Below, one piece after another: positions 25,200 through 34,289 of a stretch of DNA of 64,000 nt. Under the pieces are notes generated by a model. That model was not told the DNA's origin. It saw only the letters and a program-made list of their open reading frames with translations, and ran no database searches. Location: positions 2,728,001 to 2,792,000 of the forward strand of contig NZ_CP155449.1 of assembly GCF_040518285.1 (NCBI RefSeq). The letters run 5' to 3'. A program made the position numbers and the translations under genes. The stretch is from Knoellia sp. S7-12 (GTDB taxonomy: Bacteria; Actinomycetota; Actinomycetes; Actinomycetales; Dermatophilaceae). Within the stretch, counting starts at the first letter, position 1. Each line of letters opens with the position of its first letter.

Positions 25200-26986
25200 G
25201 CCTGAACCCCGCGCACCTCGGCCAGCACCTCGTCGATGACGGAGTCGACAGCGACCTCGCGCCGCTCACCGGAGCGGCGGTCCTTGATCTCGATGACACC
25301 GTTCTCGAGGGACTTGCCGACGACGACGATCGTGGGGATGCCGATGAGCTCGGAGTCCTTGAACTTCACGCCGGGGCTGACCTTCTCGCGGTCGTCATAG
25401 AGGACCGAAACTCCCTGTGCCTCAAGGGAAGCAGTGATCTCGTCGGCCTTGGCGAAGACCTCACCGTCGCGGTCACGGTTCTTGCCCGTGGCGACGACGT
25501 GGACGTCAGCAGGTGTGACGGCGCGCGGCCAGCACAGGCCGATGTCGTCGAGGGTGTCCTCGGCGATCGCCGCGACGGCGCGCGAGACACCAACGCCGTA
25601 GGAGCCCATCGTCACGGTGACGAGCTTGCCGTTCTCGTCGAGCACCTTGAGGTTGAGCGCCTCGGAGAACTTGCGGCCGAGCTGGAAGATGTGGCCCATC
25701 TCGATGCCGCGGGCGGTGTGCAGGACACCGTTGCCGTCAGGGCTCGGGTCGCCGTCACGCACCTCGGCCGCCTGGATGGTGCCATCGGCGGTGAAGTCGC
25801 GACCGTGCACCAGATCGAGAACATGCTTTCCAGCCTCGTCGGCGCCGGTCACCCAGGCAGACCCCTCAGCGATCGACGGGTCGAGGACATAGCGGATCTT
25901 CGAAGCCTTCTCAGCACCCAACACACCCGGGCCGATGTAGCCCTTGGCCAACTCGGGGTGAGCGGCAAAGTCCTTCTCCTCAAAGGCTTCCACCTCGGCG
26001 GGCGACACCTGGGCCTCGAGCCGCTTGGCATCGACCTCGCGGTCACCGGGGACGCCGATGGCGAGCGGCTCACGGGTGCCGTCCGGGTGCACGAGCATGA
26101 CGATGACGTTCTTGAGGGTGTCCGCCGCCGTCCACGAGCGACCGTCGGACCGCGCGTGGTTGGCGTTGAGCGAGGCCACGAGCGTCTCGATCGTCGGGGT
26201 GTCGGGGGTGTCCTCGACGTGCGCGGCCGGCGTCGAAGCCACAACGTCGGGCGCCACTGCGTCTGCATTGGGCACGACGACGGCCTCGACGTTCGCGGCA
26301 TACGTGCCGGCGTCGTTGCGGACGAACGTGTCCTCACCGATCGCGCTCACGGCGAGGAACTCCTCGCTCGCCGAGCCGCCCATGGCACCGGACATCGCGG
26401 CGACGATGACGTACTCGAACCCGAGCCGGTCAAAGATCTTGATGTATGCCGCGCGGTGCGCCTGGTAGGACGCCTCCAGTCCCTCGTCACTCACATCAAA
26501 GGAATACGAGTCCTTCATGATGAACTCGCGGCCGCGCAGGAGCCCCGCACGAGGGCGCGCCTCGTCGCGGTACTTGTTGGCGATCTGGAAGAGCGAGACC
26601 GGCAGGTCCTTGTAGGAGCCGTACATGTCCTTGACCGCGAGGGTGAACATCTCCTCATGCGTCGGCCCGAGCAGGTAGTCGACGCCCTTGCGGTCCTTGA
26701 GCCGGAAGATGTTGTCGCCGTACTCCGTCCAGCGGTTCGTCGCCTCGTAGGGCTCGCGCGGCAGCAACGACGGGAACGTCAGCTCCTGCGCACCGATCGC
26801 CTCCATCTCCTCGCGCACGATCGCCTCGACCTTGCGCAGCACCCGCAGCCCGAGTGGCAGCCACGTGTAGATACCGGGCGCCGCGCGGCGGACATAGCCG
26901 GCGCGGACAAGCAGGCGGTGGCCCGGCAGCTCGGCGTCGGCCGGGTCCTCGCGCAGGGTTCGCAGGAACAGCGACGACATGCGCAT
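25196..26986 (-). CDS. proS: Prolyl-tRNA synthetase ProS
   Basis: The 596-residue enzyme charges tRNA-Pro. It has the class II core with motif 2 around [19 protein letters not shown], and an internal YbaK-type editing domain (about 220-400) that clears misacylated Ala-tRNA-Pro. This is the bacterial-type architecture. The start at 26986 gives [19 protein letters not shown], normal for actinobacteria; the frame extends further upstream without family similarity. It heads the operon ending in cobK. It normally neighbours ispG, here about 6 kb away. Confidence 0.96.
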   Translation of the reverse strand: MRMSSLFLRTLREDPADAELPGHRLLVRAGYVRRAAPGIYTWLPLGLRVLRKVEAIVREEMEAIGAQELTFPSLLPREPYEATNRWTEYGDNIFRLKDRKGVDYLLGPTHEEMFTLAVKDMYGSYKDLPVSLFQIANKYRDEARPRAGLLRGREFIMKDSYSFDVSDEGLEASYQAHRAAYIKIFDRLGFEYVIVAAMSGAMGGSASEEFLAVSAIGEDTFVRNDAGTYAANVEAVVVPNADAVAPDVVASTPAAHVEDTPDTPTIETLVASLNANHARSDGRSWTAADTLKNVIVMLVHPDGTREPLAIGVPGDREVDAKRLEAQVSPAEVEAFEEKDFAAHPELAKGYIGPGVLGAEKASKIRYVLDPSIAEGSAWVTGADEAGKHVLDLVHGRDFTADGTIQAAEVRDGDPSPDGNGVLHTARGIEMGHIFQLGRKFSEALNLKVLDENGKLVTVTMGSYGVGVSRAVAAIAEDTLDDIGLCWPRAVTPADVHVVATGKNRDRDGEVFAKADEITASLEAQGVSVLYDDREKVSPGVKFKDSELIGIPTIVVVGKSLENGVIEIKDRRSGERREVAVDSVIDEVLAEVRGVQA

Positions 26987-27056
26987 GGCCACGGTGAGTC
27001 TCCGTACGTTCAGGGGGTGGGATCTCGCCAAGGATAACGACGCTTGCGTATGCCGG

Positions 27057-28313
27057 TCACTCGGATTCCGCGTACCTCGCCGTGGGTGCCGCGCGGCGCA
27101 GAGCGGGAACCCACGCGAGGGCGCTGGCAATGGTGAGGGTGACGCCTGCACCGGTGATGGCCGCAGGCACTCCCCAGCGAGTCGCCACCTGCCCGGCGAT
27201 GAGGACACCCAAGGTGGCGCCACCACCCCAGGAGACCACGCGACTCATGGTCCCGACGCGCGAGAGCAGGTGCTCGGGGATGATCTGCATCCGATAGGTG
27301 ACGATCGCCGAGAACTGCAGGATGTGCACGGTCGAGGCCATGACATAGACCGCGAGCGCCGGCCAGTAGGACTCGATGCGGCTGAGAACGAGGACCAGGA
27401 GCGCGGCGACGGGCAGCAGCACCTGGGTCATCCGGATCGCCCCGAACCGTCGGCTCACCCTCGGCATGATCAACGAGGCCACGAAGGCGCCGGCAGAGAA
27501 ACCGCCGAAGATCAGGCCGAATCGCCACCCGCTCGTCCCCACTCGAAGGACCCGGTCGGCCCACGGAACGATGAGCCCGAGAATGGCCGCACTGGACCCG
27601 GCACCGAAGACTGCCACGAGCATGAGCGGCCACAGCGTCTGGTGGCGCCGCAGATAGGTCATGCCTTCGACAAGGTCGGTGCGCAGACCCGCCTTGGTCG
27701 TGGGTGCGCCGTCACGTGGGTGGGACAACGCAGAGCGGATTCCCCGCACGAGCAACGCACTGCCGAGGAAGCTCAGGACATCGACGATGAGGAGCGTCGC
27801 CGGCGACCAGATCGCGAGCGCTAGCCCGACGAGGGCAGGCACGAGCACGTCGAGGAGCGCCTGACTCCCCCAGACACGAGCGTTCGCCTCGGGCAGGCGC
27901 GCTCGGCCGACGAGGAGAGGCATGGCCCCGACGCTCGATCCGTCGAAGACCACGGCCGCCGACGCAGATGCGAACGCAGCGGCATACAGATGAGGGAGGG
28001 TGAGCCGATCCCCAAGGTGTGCGAAGACCAGTGACGCGATGGCTGCGGCGCTGACGAGATCGGCGGCGACCATGATGCGACGGCGGTCGAAGCGGTCACC
28101 GATCACCCCACCCCCGAGGCCGAAGACCACCATCGAGACCGTGCTCACGGCAAACATGGCGGAGGTCTGCGCCGCGGATCCAGTGAGGTGATAGACGAGC
28201 ACCGGCAGCGCCACTGACGTGACCGACGAGCCGACGATCGTCACGACACGCGAGGCCCAGAAGCGGAGGAAGTCGGGATGCCTCCACAGTGTTGGCGCCG
28301 CGGTCTGGGTCAC
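27057..28313 (-). CDS. MFS transporter
   Basis: The 418-residue protein has about twelve hydrophobic segments and the major facilitator loop signature [10 protein letters not shown] between segments 2 and 3. It resembles the MFS group often found as drug or macrolide exporters in actinobacteria. GTG 28313 lies 6 bases after TAGGGT on the minus strand, and this box overlaps the -10 box of the divergent alkyltransferase-like gene. The substrate is unknown. It ends 70 bases upstream of proS and may form a transcript of its own. Confidence 0.85.
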   Translation of the reverse strand: MTQTAAPTLWRHPDFLRFWASRVVTIVGSSVTSVALPVLVYHLTGSAAQTSAMFAVSTVSMVVFGLGGGVIGDRFDRRRIMVAADLVSAAAIASLVFAHLGDRLTLPHLYAAAFASASAAVVFDGSSVGAMPLLVGRARLPEANARVWGSQALLDVLVPALVGLALAIWSPATLLIVDVLSFLGSALLVRGIRSALSHPRDGAPTTKAGLRTDLVEGMTYLRRHQTLWPLMLVAVFGAGSSAAILGLIVPWADRVLRVGTSGWRFGLIFGGFSAGAFVASLIMPRVSRRFGAIRMTQVLLPVAALLVLVLSRIESYWPALAVYVMASTVHILQFSAIVTYRMQIIPEHLLSRVGTMSRVVSWGGGATLGVLIAGQVATRWGVPAAITGAGVTLTIASALAWVPALRRAAPTARYAESE

Positions 28314-28319
28314 TTCTCC

Positions 28320-28329
28320 ACCCTAGGCT
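28320..28329. promoter_or_regulatory. Overlapping divergent -10 boxes
   Basis: The ten bases ACCCTAGGCT contain TAGGCT on the plus strand (28324-28329), 7 bases before the ATG at 28337, and TAGGGT on the minus strand (28320-28325), 6 bases before the GTG at 28313. They share two base pairs, so both promoters cannot be occupied at once. Confidence 0.6.
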
Positions 28330-28336
28330 GAGCGTC

Positions 28337-28867
28337 ATGGCGAGCGAGCTGACGATCGAGCGGGTGCTGACCCTCGTCGAGTTGGTGCCGCGGGGGCGGG
28401 TCGTGAGCTACGGCGACCTCGGCAAGATCGTGGGGATCGGGCCGCGACAGGTGGGCTCGTTCATGCGTCATCACAGTGATGGGTTGACGTGGTGGCGGAT
28501 CACGAACGCTTCTGGCGACTTGCCTGCGCCGCTGCTCGCGCAGGCACGCCCGCATTGGACCGATGAGGGAATCCTCGTCAAGCGCAACGGTTTGGGGTGT
28601 CGGATCGCGGACTACCGCGCGGACCTCGAGGCGTTGGAGGCGGCATACCGGAAGCGCATCGCCGCTACCCTCGCAACGATGGGCACCGCAATCCCCCACA
28701 CGAGCAATCCGGCATCCCGGGCGCTTGCCGCCGCGGCGATCACGACGCTCGAAGAGCTGAGTGAGTGGCGCCGGGCCGACGTGGCCGAACTGCATGGCAT
28801 GGGACCCAAGGCGCTCCTGGTGCTCGACGAAGCCCTGACCGACACCGACCTGGAATGGAAACTGTGA
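28337..28867 (+). CDS. Alkyltransferase-like protein (ATL) with C-terminal helix-hairpin region
   Basis: The 176-residue protein has the DNA-binding domain of O6-alkylguanine-DNA alkyltransferase (about 1-100; PRGRVVSYGDLGKIVG, DNA-binding helix GPRQVGSFMR). The active-site PCHRV is replaced by TWWRI, so the acceptor Cys is Trp (W52). In ATL proteins this gives lesion binding without repair, handing alkyl damage to nucleotide excision repair. The last 50 residues resemble a helix-hairpin-helix, which ordinary ATLs lack. The ATG is 7 bases after a -10 box, so the transcript is probably leaderless. It overlaps the next gene by 4 bases. Confidence 0.85.
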   Translation: MASELTIERVLTLVELVPRGRVVSYGDLGKIVGIGPRQVGSFMRHHSDGLTWWRITNASGDLPAPLLAQARPHWTDEGILVKRNGLGCRIADYRADLEALEAAYRKRIAATLATMGTAIPHTSNPASRALAAAAITTLEELSEWRRADVAELHGMGPKALLVLDEALTDTDLEWKL

Positions 28868-29511
28868 CCGAGCTCGACACCGCCCGCCCCACCACGCGGC
28901 AGCACCGCATCTCGACCGACGAGGAGCTCAGCGCGCTGCTCGGCGAACCCACCGCTGCCGCACGCGACAAGGTGCGGACCTCGCTCCTGGAGATCGACCG
29001 CCAGTGGCTGGCGGCGTCCCCGTTCTGCGTCGTGGCGACCTCAGCCCCCGACGGCTCGTGCGACGCCTCACCCAAGGGTGACCCCGCCGGGTTCGTCCAC
29101 GTCATCGACGACCGCACCATTGCCATCCCCGAGCGCACGGGCAACCGTCGGGCTGATGGCTACCGCAACGTGCTCGTCAATCCGCACGTCGGGTTGATGT
29201 TCGTCATCCCCGGTCGCGGCGACACGCTGAGGATCAACGGGCGCGCGCATCTGGTGTCGGATGCGCCGTGGTTCGACGAGATGGTCGTCAAGGGGCACCG
29301 GCCGGTCCTCGCGCTCGTGGTCGAGATCGACGAGATCTTCGGGCACTGCGCCAAGGCGTTCATGCGCAGTCAGCTGTGGCACCTGCAGACGTGGCAGCCG
29401 GGGGCCGTCCCGTCACGGGCCAACATCGCGCACGTCACAGAGCGACCGCTCGACAGCGTCGTGGAGCTGGAAAAGTACTACGGCAAGACCTACTCGTCAA
29501 GCCTTTACTGA
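28864..29511 (+). CDS. Pyridoxamine 5'-phosphate oxidase-fold (split-barrel flavin) protein
   Basis: The 215-residue protein has the split beta-barrel fold of the PPOX class. CVVATSAPDGSCDASPKGD and IPERTGNRRADGYRNVL are typical of the MSMEG_1061-type subgroup, which binds FMN or F420. It may reduce a small molecule or a quinone; the substrate is unknown. GTG 28864 makes a GTGA overlap with the alkyltransferase-like gene; an ATG at 28855 would add three residues. The two genes form a short operon, but a shared function is not obvious. Confidence 0.8.
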   Translation: MTELDTARPTTRQHRISTDEELSALLGEPTAAARDKVRTSLLEIDRQWLAASPFCVVATSAPDGSCDASPKGDPAGFVHVIDDRTIAIPERTGNRRADGYRNVLVNPHVGLMFVIPGRGDTLRINGRAHLVSDAPWFDEMVVKGHRPVLALVVEIDEIFGHCAKAFMRSQLWHLQTWQPGAVPSRANIAHVTERPLDSVVELEKYYGKTYSSSLY

Positions 29512-29536
29512 GGCAGGAGCTATTCTGAGGACGGCG

Positions 29537-29947
29537 TCAGAGGCGGCCGGCGGCGCGCAGAGCCGTGCGGATGAGTGGCCACTGCAGGGGCAGCCGCGCC
29601 ACGGTGCCCGCAAAGAACGCCTTGGAGCCGGTGTCGCCCTTGCGCTGAGCCCGCTTCGCGTGGTCGGCGCTCATCTGGACATTGGCTGGAAGCACGGCGA
29701 CCAGGAGCACTGCGCTGGCCAGACCAGCCACCTTGCGCGTGCGCGGGTGAAGCAGGCCCAGGCCACAGATGATCTCGGCGACGCCACTCGCATAGACGAT
29801 CTCGCGCTTGCGCGGCAGCGCGTGCGGGACGATCGCCTCATAGACCTTCGGCCGCGCCAGGTGGATCGCACCCGATCCGAAGAACATGGCGGCGAGTCCG
29901 ATGGTGGCCTTGTCGAGCGGCGGGTTCGTCTGCGGCATACGGGCCAT
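29537..29947 (-). CDS. DoxX family membrane protein
   Basis: The 136-residue protein has about four hydrophobic segments and a DoxX-like core (GSGAIHLARPKVYE, GVAEIICGLGLL). DoxX-like proteins are small membrane proteins of uncertain role, in some bacteria linked to thiol stress. I chose ATG 29947; a second ATG nine bases later is equally possible. It converges on the flavin-fold gene, with 25 bases between the stops. Confidence 0.7.
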   Translation of the reverse strand: MARMPQTNPPLDKATIGLAAMFFGSGAIHLARPKVYEAIVPHALPRKREIVYASGVAEIICGLGLLHPRTRKVAGLASAVLLVAVLPANVQMSADHAKRAQRKGDTGSKAFFAGTVARLPLQWPLIRTALRAAGRL

Positions 29948-30098
29948 CGTGTCAGAACGGGTGAGAGCGATGACGACCACTCGACGATGTTGACCAAGTC
30001 CTGAACGGGGCTTCACCGGGCCTTGACCAGCCCGGTCCTAGCGTCGAGAACGGACTCCACGCCCGTGGGGTCCCATCTCGTCACGGAGGGGAAACCTC

Positions 30099-30602
30099 AT
30101 GACCATGCTCGCCACTCGCAGCGCCCGCGCTGTCGCGGTCGCCGCTGTATCCGTCGCAGCAGTTCTCAGCGCCGCACCATCCGCCTCGGCGGTCACCAAG
30201 CTCACGCACTCCCAGGCCACGGCCAAACTCTCGGCCGCCGGCATCACGTGGTCGTCCAGCGGCAACTGCAGCAACCGCAACGTGTCGACGTGCACCTCCT
30301 TCGACCAAATCAACTCGACCACCATCGACGGCATCATCACGCTCAAGCGATCGAGTGGGTGTGCCATCAATGCCACCGGCGGCACCGAAGTCGGTCATTC
30401 GTCGGGGACCTACAGCCATTGGAACGGCTACAAAATCGACATCTCGCTCTACAGCTGTGTCGGCAGCTACATCACCCGCACCTTCCCCTACGCCGGCACC
30501 CGTGGCGACGGGGCACCTATGTACAAGTCAGGTGCCGGCAACATCTACGCCAAGGAGAGCAACCACTGGGACATCCTCTACTACAACTGCGGCGGCTGCT
30601 GA
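30099..30602 (+). CDS. Small secreted protein with M15-peptidase-like zinc motifs
   Basis: The 167-residue precursor has a signal peptide (1-31, cleavage after SASA). The mature part contains GHSSGTYSHWNGYKID (99-114). Here H107-x2-G-x3-D114 matches the first zinc-ligand motif of M15 peptidases such as VanX, and H156-W157 near the C-terminus could be the third ligand. Six cysteines suggest two or three disulfides. A cell-wall peptidase or D-Ala-D-Ala-cutting role is inference. The ATG follows GGAGGGGAAACC closely, so unlike its neighbours it has a normal leader. Confidence 0.65.
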   Translation: MTMLATRSARAVAVAAVSVAAVLSAAPSASAVTKLTHSQATAKLSAAGITWSSSGNCSNRNVSTCTSFDQINSTTIDGIITLKRSSGCAINATGGTEVGHSSGTYSHWNGYKIDISLYSCVGSYITRTFPYAGTRGDGAPMYKSGAGNIYAKESNHWDILYYNCGGC

Positions 30603-30624
30603 CCCTGCTCTTGGCCGGACCGGG

Positions 30625-30646
30625 CCGGTCCGGTCCGGTCCGGTCA
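30625..30646. repeat. Short CCGGT tandem repeat
   Basis: Four adjacent copies of CCGGT, preceded by related GGACCGGG sequence, follow the stop of the secreted M15-like gene. The stretch can fold on itself and may assist termination. Confidence 0.5.
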
Positions 30647-30652
30647 CAAGAA

Positions 30653-30698
30653 AGGTCATGCCGAACGCGTCATCTCTGAGGCGTTCGGCATGACCTTG
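30653..30698. terminator. Strong bidirectional terminator hairpin
   Basis: A perfect 17-bp stem (30653-30669 with 30682-30698) encloses a 12-base loop. It lies between two convergent genes, starting 51 bases after one stop and ending 14 bases before the other. The arms begin with AA and end with TT only, so it is a stem without a long U-tract. Confidence 0.85.
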
Positions 30699-30711
30699 TC
30701 ACGGCTTCCAC

Positions 30712-30969
30712 TCAGGTGGTCGGGGGGATGCGGTCGCTCGGGGGCGGCGTCACACCAGGAGCGGGTGGGGTGGAGGAGATGCCCAGGCCAGAGCGGAGGG
30801 CCTTCCCGCCCTTGCCGACGTGTCCGGAGTACTTGGGGCCGACCTTGCGACTCACTGCGTCCTCGGCCTTGCTGATCTTTGACGAGACCGCGTCGGGGTT
30901 CTTGCGGGCATAGTCCCGGGCCTGCTTGGCCAGGCCGGCCAGGGCTGCGAACTTGATGGCGCGTGCCAT
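30712..30969 (-). CDS. Small Rv0909-like protein (putative antitoxin family)
   Basis: The 85-residue basic protein has a KVGPKYSGHVGKG segment that resembles the KxGxKYxxxI core of the Rv0909 family, annotated as putative toxin-antitoxin antitoxins in mycobacteria. The C-terminal 20 residues are Pro/Ser-rich. ATG 30969 has GAGGAGG 5 bases upstream, a good ribosome-binding site. No Rv0910-type toxin gene lies beside it. A general stress protein of similar composition is an alternative. Confidence 0.6.
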   Translation of the reverse strand: MARAIKFAALAGLAKQARDYARKNPDAVSSKISKAEDAVSRKVGPKYSGHVGKGGKALRSGLGISSTPPAPGVTPPPSDRIPPTT

Positions 30970-31059
30970 GGGGTCCTCCTCGAGGATGGGGGGTTGACTG
31001 CTCAGATGAACTCGCGGGCGACCCGCGGTGTTCCCGCCAGCCTCCCATGCTGACCTCCC

Positions 31060-31101
31060 GGTCCTCACAAACGCGGTGCATTTCACGCGCTTGCAAGGAC
31101 C
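31060..31101. repeat. Palindromic repeat, copy A
   Basis: A 42-bp element, GGTCCTCACAA to an imperfect TTGCAAGGACC, contains the corrected stop codon of the DUF559 gene. It matches copy B at 32084-32125 in 37 of 42 positions, in the same orientation. Confidence 0.8.
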
Positions 31102-31990
31102 GGGAGCCCGAGTCCCCGTGCCACTTGCCCCATGAAACCGGCGGGTTCCAGACGAAGGCCCAGCAAGGGGATCCGGAGAACCCTTGATGAGCCCAGCGCC
31201 ACCTCGTTGGCCCGGAGGCGTCATCCGTCGGGTTGAGCCCGAGGAGGTGGTGTCCACCATCAATCTCCACGACGAGGCCTTCCCATTCGACGTCGAGATA
31301 GACGCGCCCCGACGGTCCCGTGCGCACGCTCTGCCGCCGCGGAGCGGGCAGACCATAGCGACGACACCATGCGCTGAAGTCGAGCTCACCCAACGAGTGG
31401 GCGCCGTCGCACACGTCGGGGATCACCTGGCTCAGGAAGTCACGCCGTGCCGACCTGGTGACCTTGCCCCAGGTCTCGAGCAGGCGAATGGGCAGCACCA
31501 GACGTTGCTGCACGGGCAGGCACACCAAGAGCGCGGCCTGACGATCACTCACCGCCCATTGAGCGGCATGGATCGTCGCCCACTCGGGAGCCAGCCGCGG
31601 CACACCGACGGTGAGCCGCCGCTCAAGTCTCCGCCGTTGGTGTGGGCTGACTCCGTCGACCTGCCGCACTGACGCCGACCTGGGCAGACTGACATCGATG
31701 GTGGCGGGCGTGAAACCGGTCATCCCCTGAGCCACGAGCGCCGCCGCGCCATCAAGCACCGCGCCCGGACCGGACTCCCACACCGCCCGCCACAGGTCAG
31801 CGACAGGCTCTTGCGTCACCCCGAGAACCTTGACGGTGTGCAAGCCCACCGGGCGCCAACGACCACTGTCGGCCTCTGTCCGCACGTCGTTGCGGTCGAT
31901 GCCCGCCGCGCGAAGATCCCTCCGGTGGGCGACCCCGCCGTGGTCAGAGGCGAGCTCGATGGCCACGCGTCGTCTCGTCTCCTTATTCAC
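31083..31990 (-). pseudogene. DUF559 / AbiEi-type protein, frameshifted near the C-terminus
   Basis: The N-terminal half has a winged-helix-like region (GGVAHRRDLRAAGI) as in AbiEi-type and DUF559 proteins. The second half has the Vsr-like nuclease core VYLDVEWEGLVVEIDGGHH. After NPTDDA (near 31215) the frame is lost. Reading on after adding one base restores the family ending LRANEVALGSSRVLRIPLL and a stop at 31083-31085. One missing base in GACGC(G)CTCC explains this. It may be real inactivation or a sequencing error. The start is uncertain: GTG 31990 is used, while GTG 31966 or an upstream GTG within the palindrome are possible. Confidence 0.8.
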
Positions 31991-32083
31991 CGCTCCAGCG
32001 TCGACGCGCACCTCATGCGCTGCCACCAGCCGACCGACATCTGTGGACAACGTGCTCCGGCCAGCCGTCCTGTGGATGCTCTT

Positions 32084-32125
32084 GGTCCTCACAAACGCGG
32101 GGTATTTCACGCACTTGTGAGGACC
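32084..32125. repeat. Palindromic repeat, copy B
   Basis: GGTCCTCACAA (32084-32094) and TTGTGAGGACC (32115-32125) form a perfect 11-bp inverted repeat around a 20-base centre. It lies 21 bases after the GNAT gene stop and upstream of the DUF559 gene. Copy A has nearly the same centre sequence (17 of 20), which a simple terminator would not need. Confidence 0.85.
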
Positions 32126-32146
32126 GAGGCAGGGAAGCCGAAGAGG

Positions 32147-32992
32147 TCACAGGAGGACGGTGGTGAAGTCCCCGACCGGTGCGAAACCCAACCGCTCATA
32201 GGTCGCGAGCGCCGGCCTGTTGAAGTCGTTGACATAGAGCGACACCATCGGCGCCGGCCCGGCCATGACCTGCTCCATCACCGACGCAAGCATCGGCCCC
32301 GCGAGCCCCTGACCGCGCAGTCGAGGCGCCAACCAGACCCCTTGCAGCTGCGCACACCCCAGGGCCAAGGACCCGATGTCAGTCTTGAAGATGACCTCAC
32401 CGTCCTCCACCACGACATAGGTGTGCCCCCGTGCGACAAGGGCAGCGAGCGAGCCGCGATAGCCACGCGCGTTGCCGGTGAACGGCGCATACCCGATCTC
32501 GGCGGTGAACATGTGCACCGCCGCCGGCAGGATCAGCTCGACCTCATCTGCGCGGGCCACCCGCACCCGCGGATCCAGCGCGATCCCCAGGGCTGACGGT
32601 GGTGTGGACGTCGACAGCAACGGTTGGTGGGCACGCACGGCCCGGGGTGCGCCCCAGTGCGGCTCCACCGCGTTCCACAAGTCGGCGACCTCGTCACGCG
32701 GACCCAGCAACGACGCAACACGACCGCGCCAGCGACGGATGCGCTCGGCATACAGGATTCGTGACTCGGCGGAGGTTTCGACCGGCACGACGTTGGCGCT
32801 GGCCCAGCACAGCGACGTGAGCTGGCCGTCCTCGCGCACGCCCATCGCCGCGGACAGCGTCCCGCCCGAGACCGACTCGAGGATGCGTGCGGCCACGAAG
32901 ACGTGCGCCGCGACATTGCGCGAGCAGAGCTCGAGGGCGTCGTCGACGTCGGATCTGGTGAGCGACCTCACCGGGGTGCGGGTGCGAAGCAC
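32147..32992 (-). CDS. GNAT family N-acetyltransferase with N-terminal DUF4081 domain
   Basis: The 281-residue protein has a DUF4081 domain (about 1-130) and a C-terminal GNAT domain with the acetyl-CoA-binding QLQGVWLAPRLRGQGLAG segment and a final YVNDFNRPALATYERLGF motif. This pair of domains is typical of actinobacterial proteins placed between ispG and proS. The acceptor is not known. GTG 32992 lies 6 bases after TAGGCT (32999-33004), suggesting a leaderless transcript. Confidence 0.88.
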   Translation of the reverse strand: MLRTRTPVRSLTRSDVDDALELCSRNVAAHVFVAARILESVSGGTLSAAMGVREDGQLTSLCWASANVVPVETSAESRILYAERIRRWRGRVASLLGPRDEVADLWNAVEPHWGAPRAVRAHQPLLSTSTPPSALGIALDPRVRVARADEVELILPAAVHMFTAEIGYAPFTGNARGYRGSLAALVARGHTYVVVEDGEVIFKTDIGSLALGCAQLQGVWLAPRLRGQGLAGPMLASVMEQVMAGPAPMVSLYVNDFNRPALATYERLGFAPVGDFTTVLL

Positions 32993-33083
32993 GGGCTCAG
33001 CCTAAGCGGCGAGACGCCGTCTCACCTGCCGTCGTGCATCAATTCACCAACGATGGCGTATGCCGCCCGCTCGCCTACGCGAG

Positions 33084-34244
33084 TCAGCTGACAGTGACGC
33101 TCGGCGCGCCTGCGGAGGCCTCGTCCATGGGCTCGCCCATCTCCTCAGCAATGCGCATGGCCTCTTCGATGAGGGTCTCGACGATCTGGCTCTCGGGGAC
33201 GGTCTTGATGACCTCACCCTTGACAAAGATCTGGCCCTTGCCGTTGCCGGACGCGACACCGAGGTCGGCCTCGCGGGCCTCACCCGGACCGTTGACGACG
33301 CAGCCCATGACGGCGACGCGCAGCGGGACGGTCATGCCCTCGAGTCCGGCGGTGACCTGCTCGGCCAGGGTGTAGACGTCGACCTGGGCGCGGCCGCACG
33401 AGGGGCACGACACGATCTCGAGCTTGCGCGGCTTGAGGTTGAGCGACTGCAGGATCTGGTTGCCGACCTTGACCTCCTCGACAGGAGGGGCCGAGAGGGA
33501 GACACGGATCGTGTCGCCGATGCCCTTGGACAGCAGCGCGCCGAAGGCCGTCGCCGACTTGATGGTCCCTTGGAAGGCGGGCCCGGCCTCGGTGACCCCG
33601 AGGTGCAGGGGCCAGTCACCGCGCTCGGACAGCATCTCGTAGGCCCTGACCATGACGACCGGGTCGTTGTGCTTGACCGAGATCTTGAAGTCGTGGAAGT
33701 CGTGCTCCTCGAAGAGGCCGGCTTCCCAGACTGCGGACTCGACGAGCGCCTCGGCGGTGGCCTTGCCGTACTTCTCCATGAGGCGCGGGTCGAGCGAGCC
33801 GGCGTTGACGCCGATGCGGATGGAGACTCCGGCATCCTTGGCGGCTGCGGCGATCTGCTTGACCTGGTCGTCGAACTTGCGGATGTTGCCCGGGTTGACG
33901 CGCACCGCGGCGCAGCCGGCGTCGATCGCGGCATAGACGTACTTGGGCTGGAAGTGGATGTCGGCGATCACGGGGATCTGCGACTTGCGCGCGATGGCGG
34001 GCAGAGCGTCCGCGTCGTCCTGGCTCGGGCACGCGACGCGCACGATGTCGCAACCGGTGGCGGTGAGCTCGGCGATCTGCTGCAGTGTGCCGTTGATGTC
34101 AGTCGTCGGAGTCGTCGTCATCGACTGCACCGAGATGGGTGCGTCGCCGCCGACCTCGACCTTGCCGACCTTGATCTTGCGGGTCTTGCGACGCGGCGCC
34201 AGCACGGGGGCGGGCAGGGACGGCATACCGAGACCAACAGTCAT
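33084..34244 (-). CDS. ispG: 4-hydroxy-3-methylbut-2-enyl diphosphate synthase IspG
   Basis: The 386-residue enzyme converts MEcPP to HMBPP in the non-mevalonate isoprenoid pathway, using a [4Fe-4S] cluster and reduced ferredoxin or flavodoxin. The TIM-barrel half is followed by the cluster domain with CPSCGR and CVVNGPGEA, which supply the cysteines and the Glu ligand. ATG 34244 lies 7 bases after GATACT (34252-34257), consistent with a leaderless start. It follows the site-2 protease gene by 45 bases, and dxr of the same pathway lies just upstream. Confidence 0.97.
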   Translation of the reverse strand: MTVGLGMPSLPAPVLAPRRKTRKIKVGKVEVGGDAPISVQSMTTTPTTDINGTLQQIAELTATGCDIVRVACPSQDDADALPAIARKSQIPVIADIHFQPKYVYAAIDAGCAAVRVNPGNIRKFDDQVKQIAAAAKDAGVSIRIGVNAGSLDPRLMEKYGKATAEALVESAVWEAGLFEEHDFHDFKISVKHNDPVVMVRAYEMLSERGDWPLHLGVTEAGPAFQGTIKSATAFGALLSKGIGDTIRVSLSAPPVEEVKVGNQILQSLNLKPRKLEIVSCPSCGRAQVDVYTLAEQVTAGLEGMTVPLRVAVMGCVVNGPGEAREADLGVASGNGKGQIFVKGEVIKTVPESQIVETLIEEAMRIAEEMGEPMDEASAGAPSVTVS

Positions 34245-34289
34245 GTCAGCAAGTATCCCCCACCACTCTGTGCCTCAGCTGGGCACCCA

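Noticed and set aside
30625..30646. CCGGT repeat as a phase-variation tract
   Set aside because: It lies after the stop codon, between convergent genes, so slippage would not change a protein or an evident promoter.
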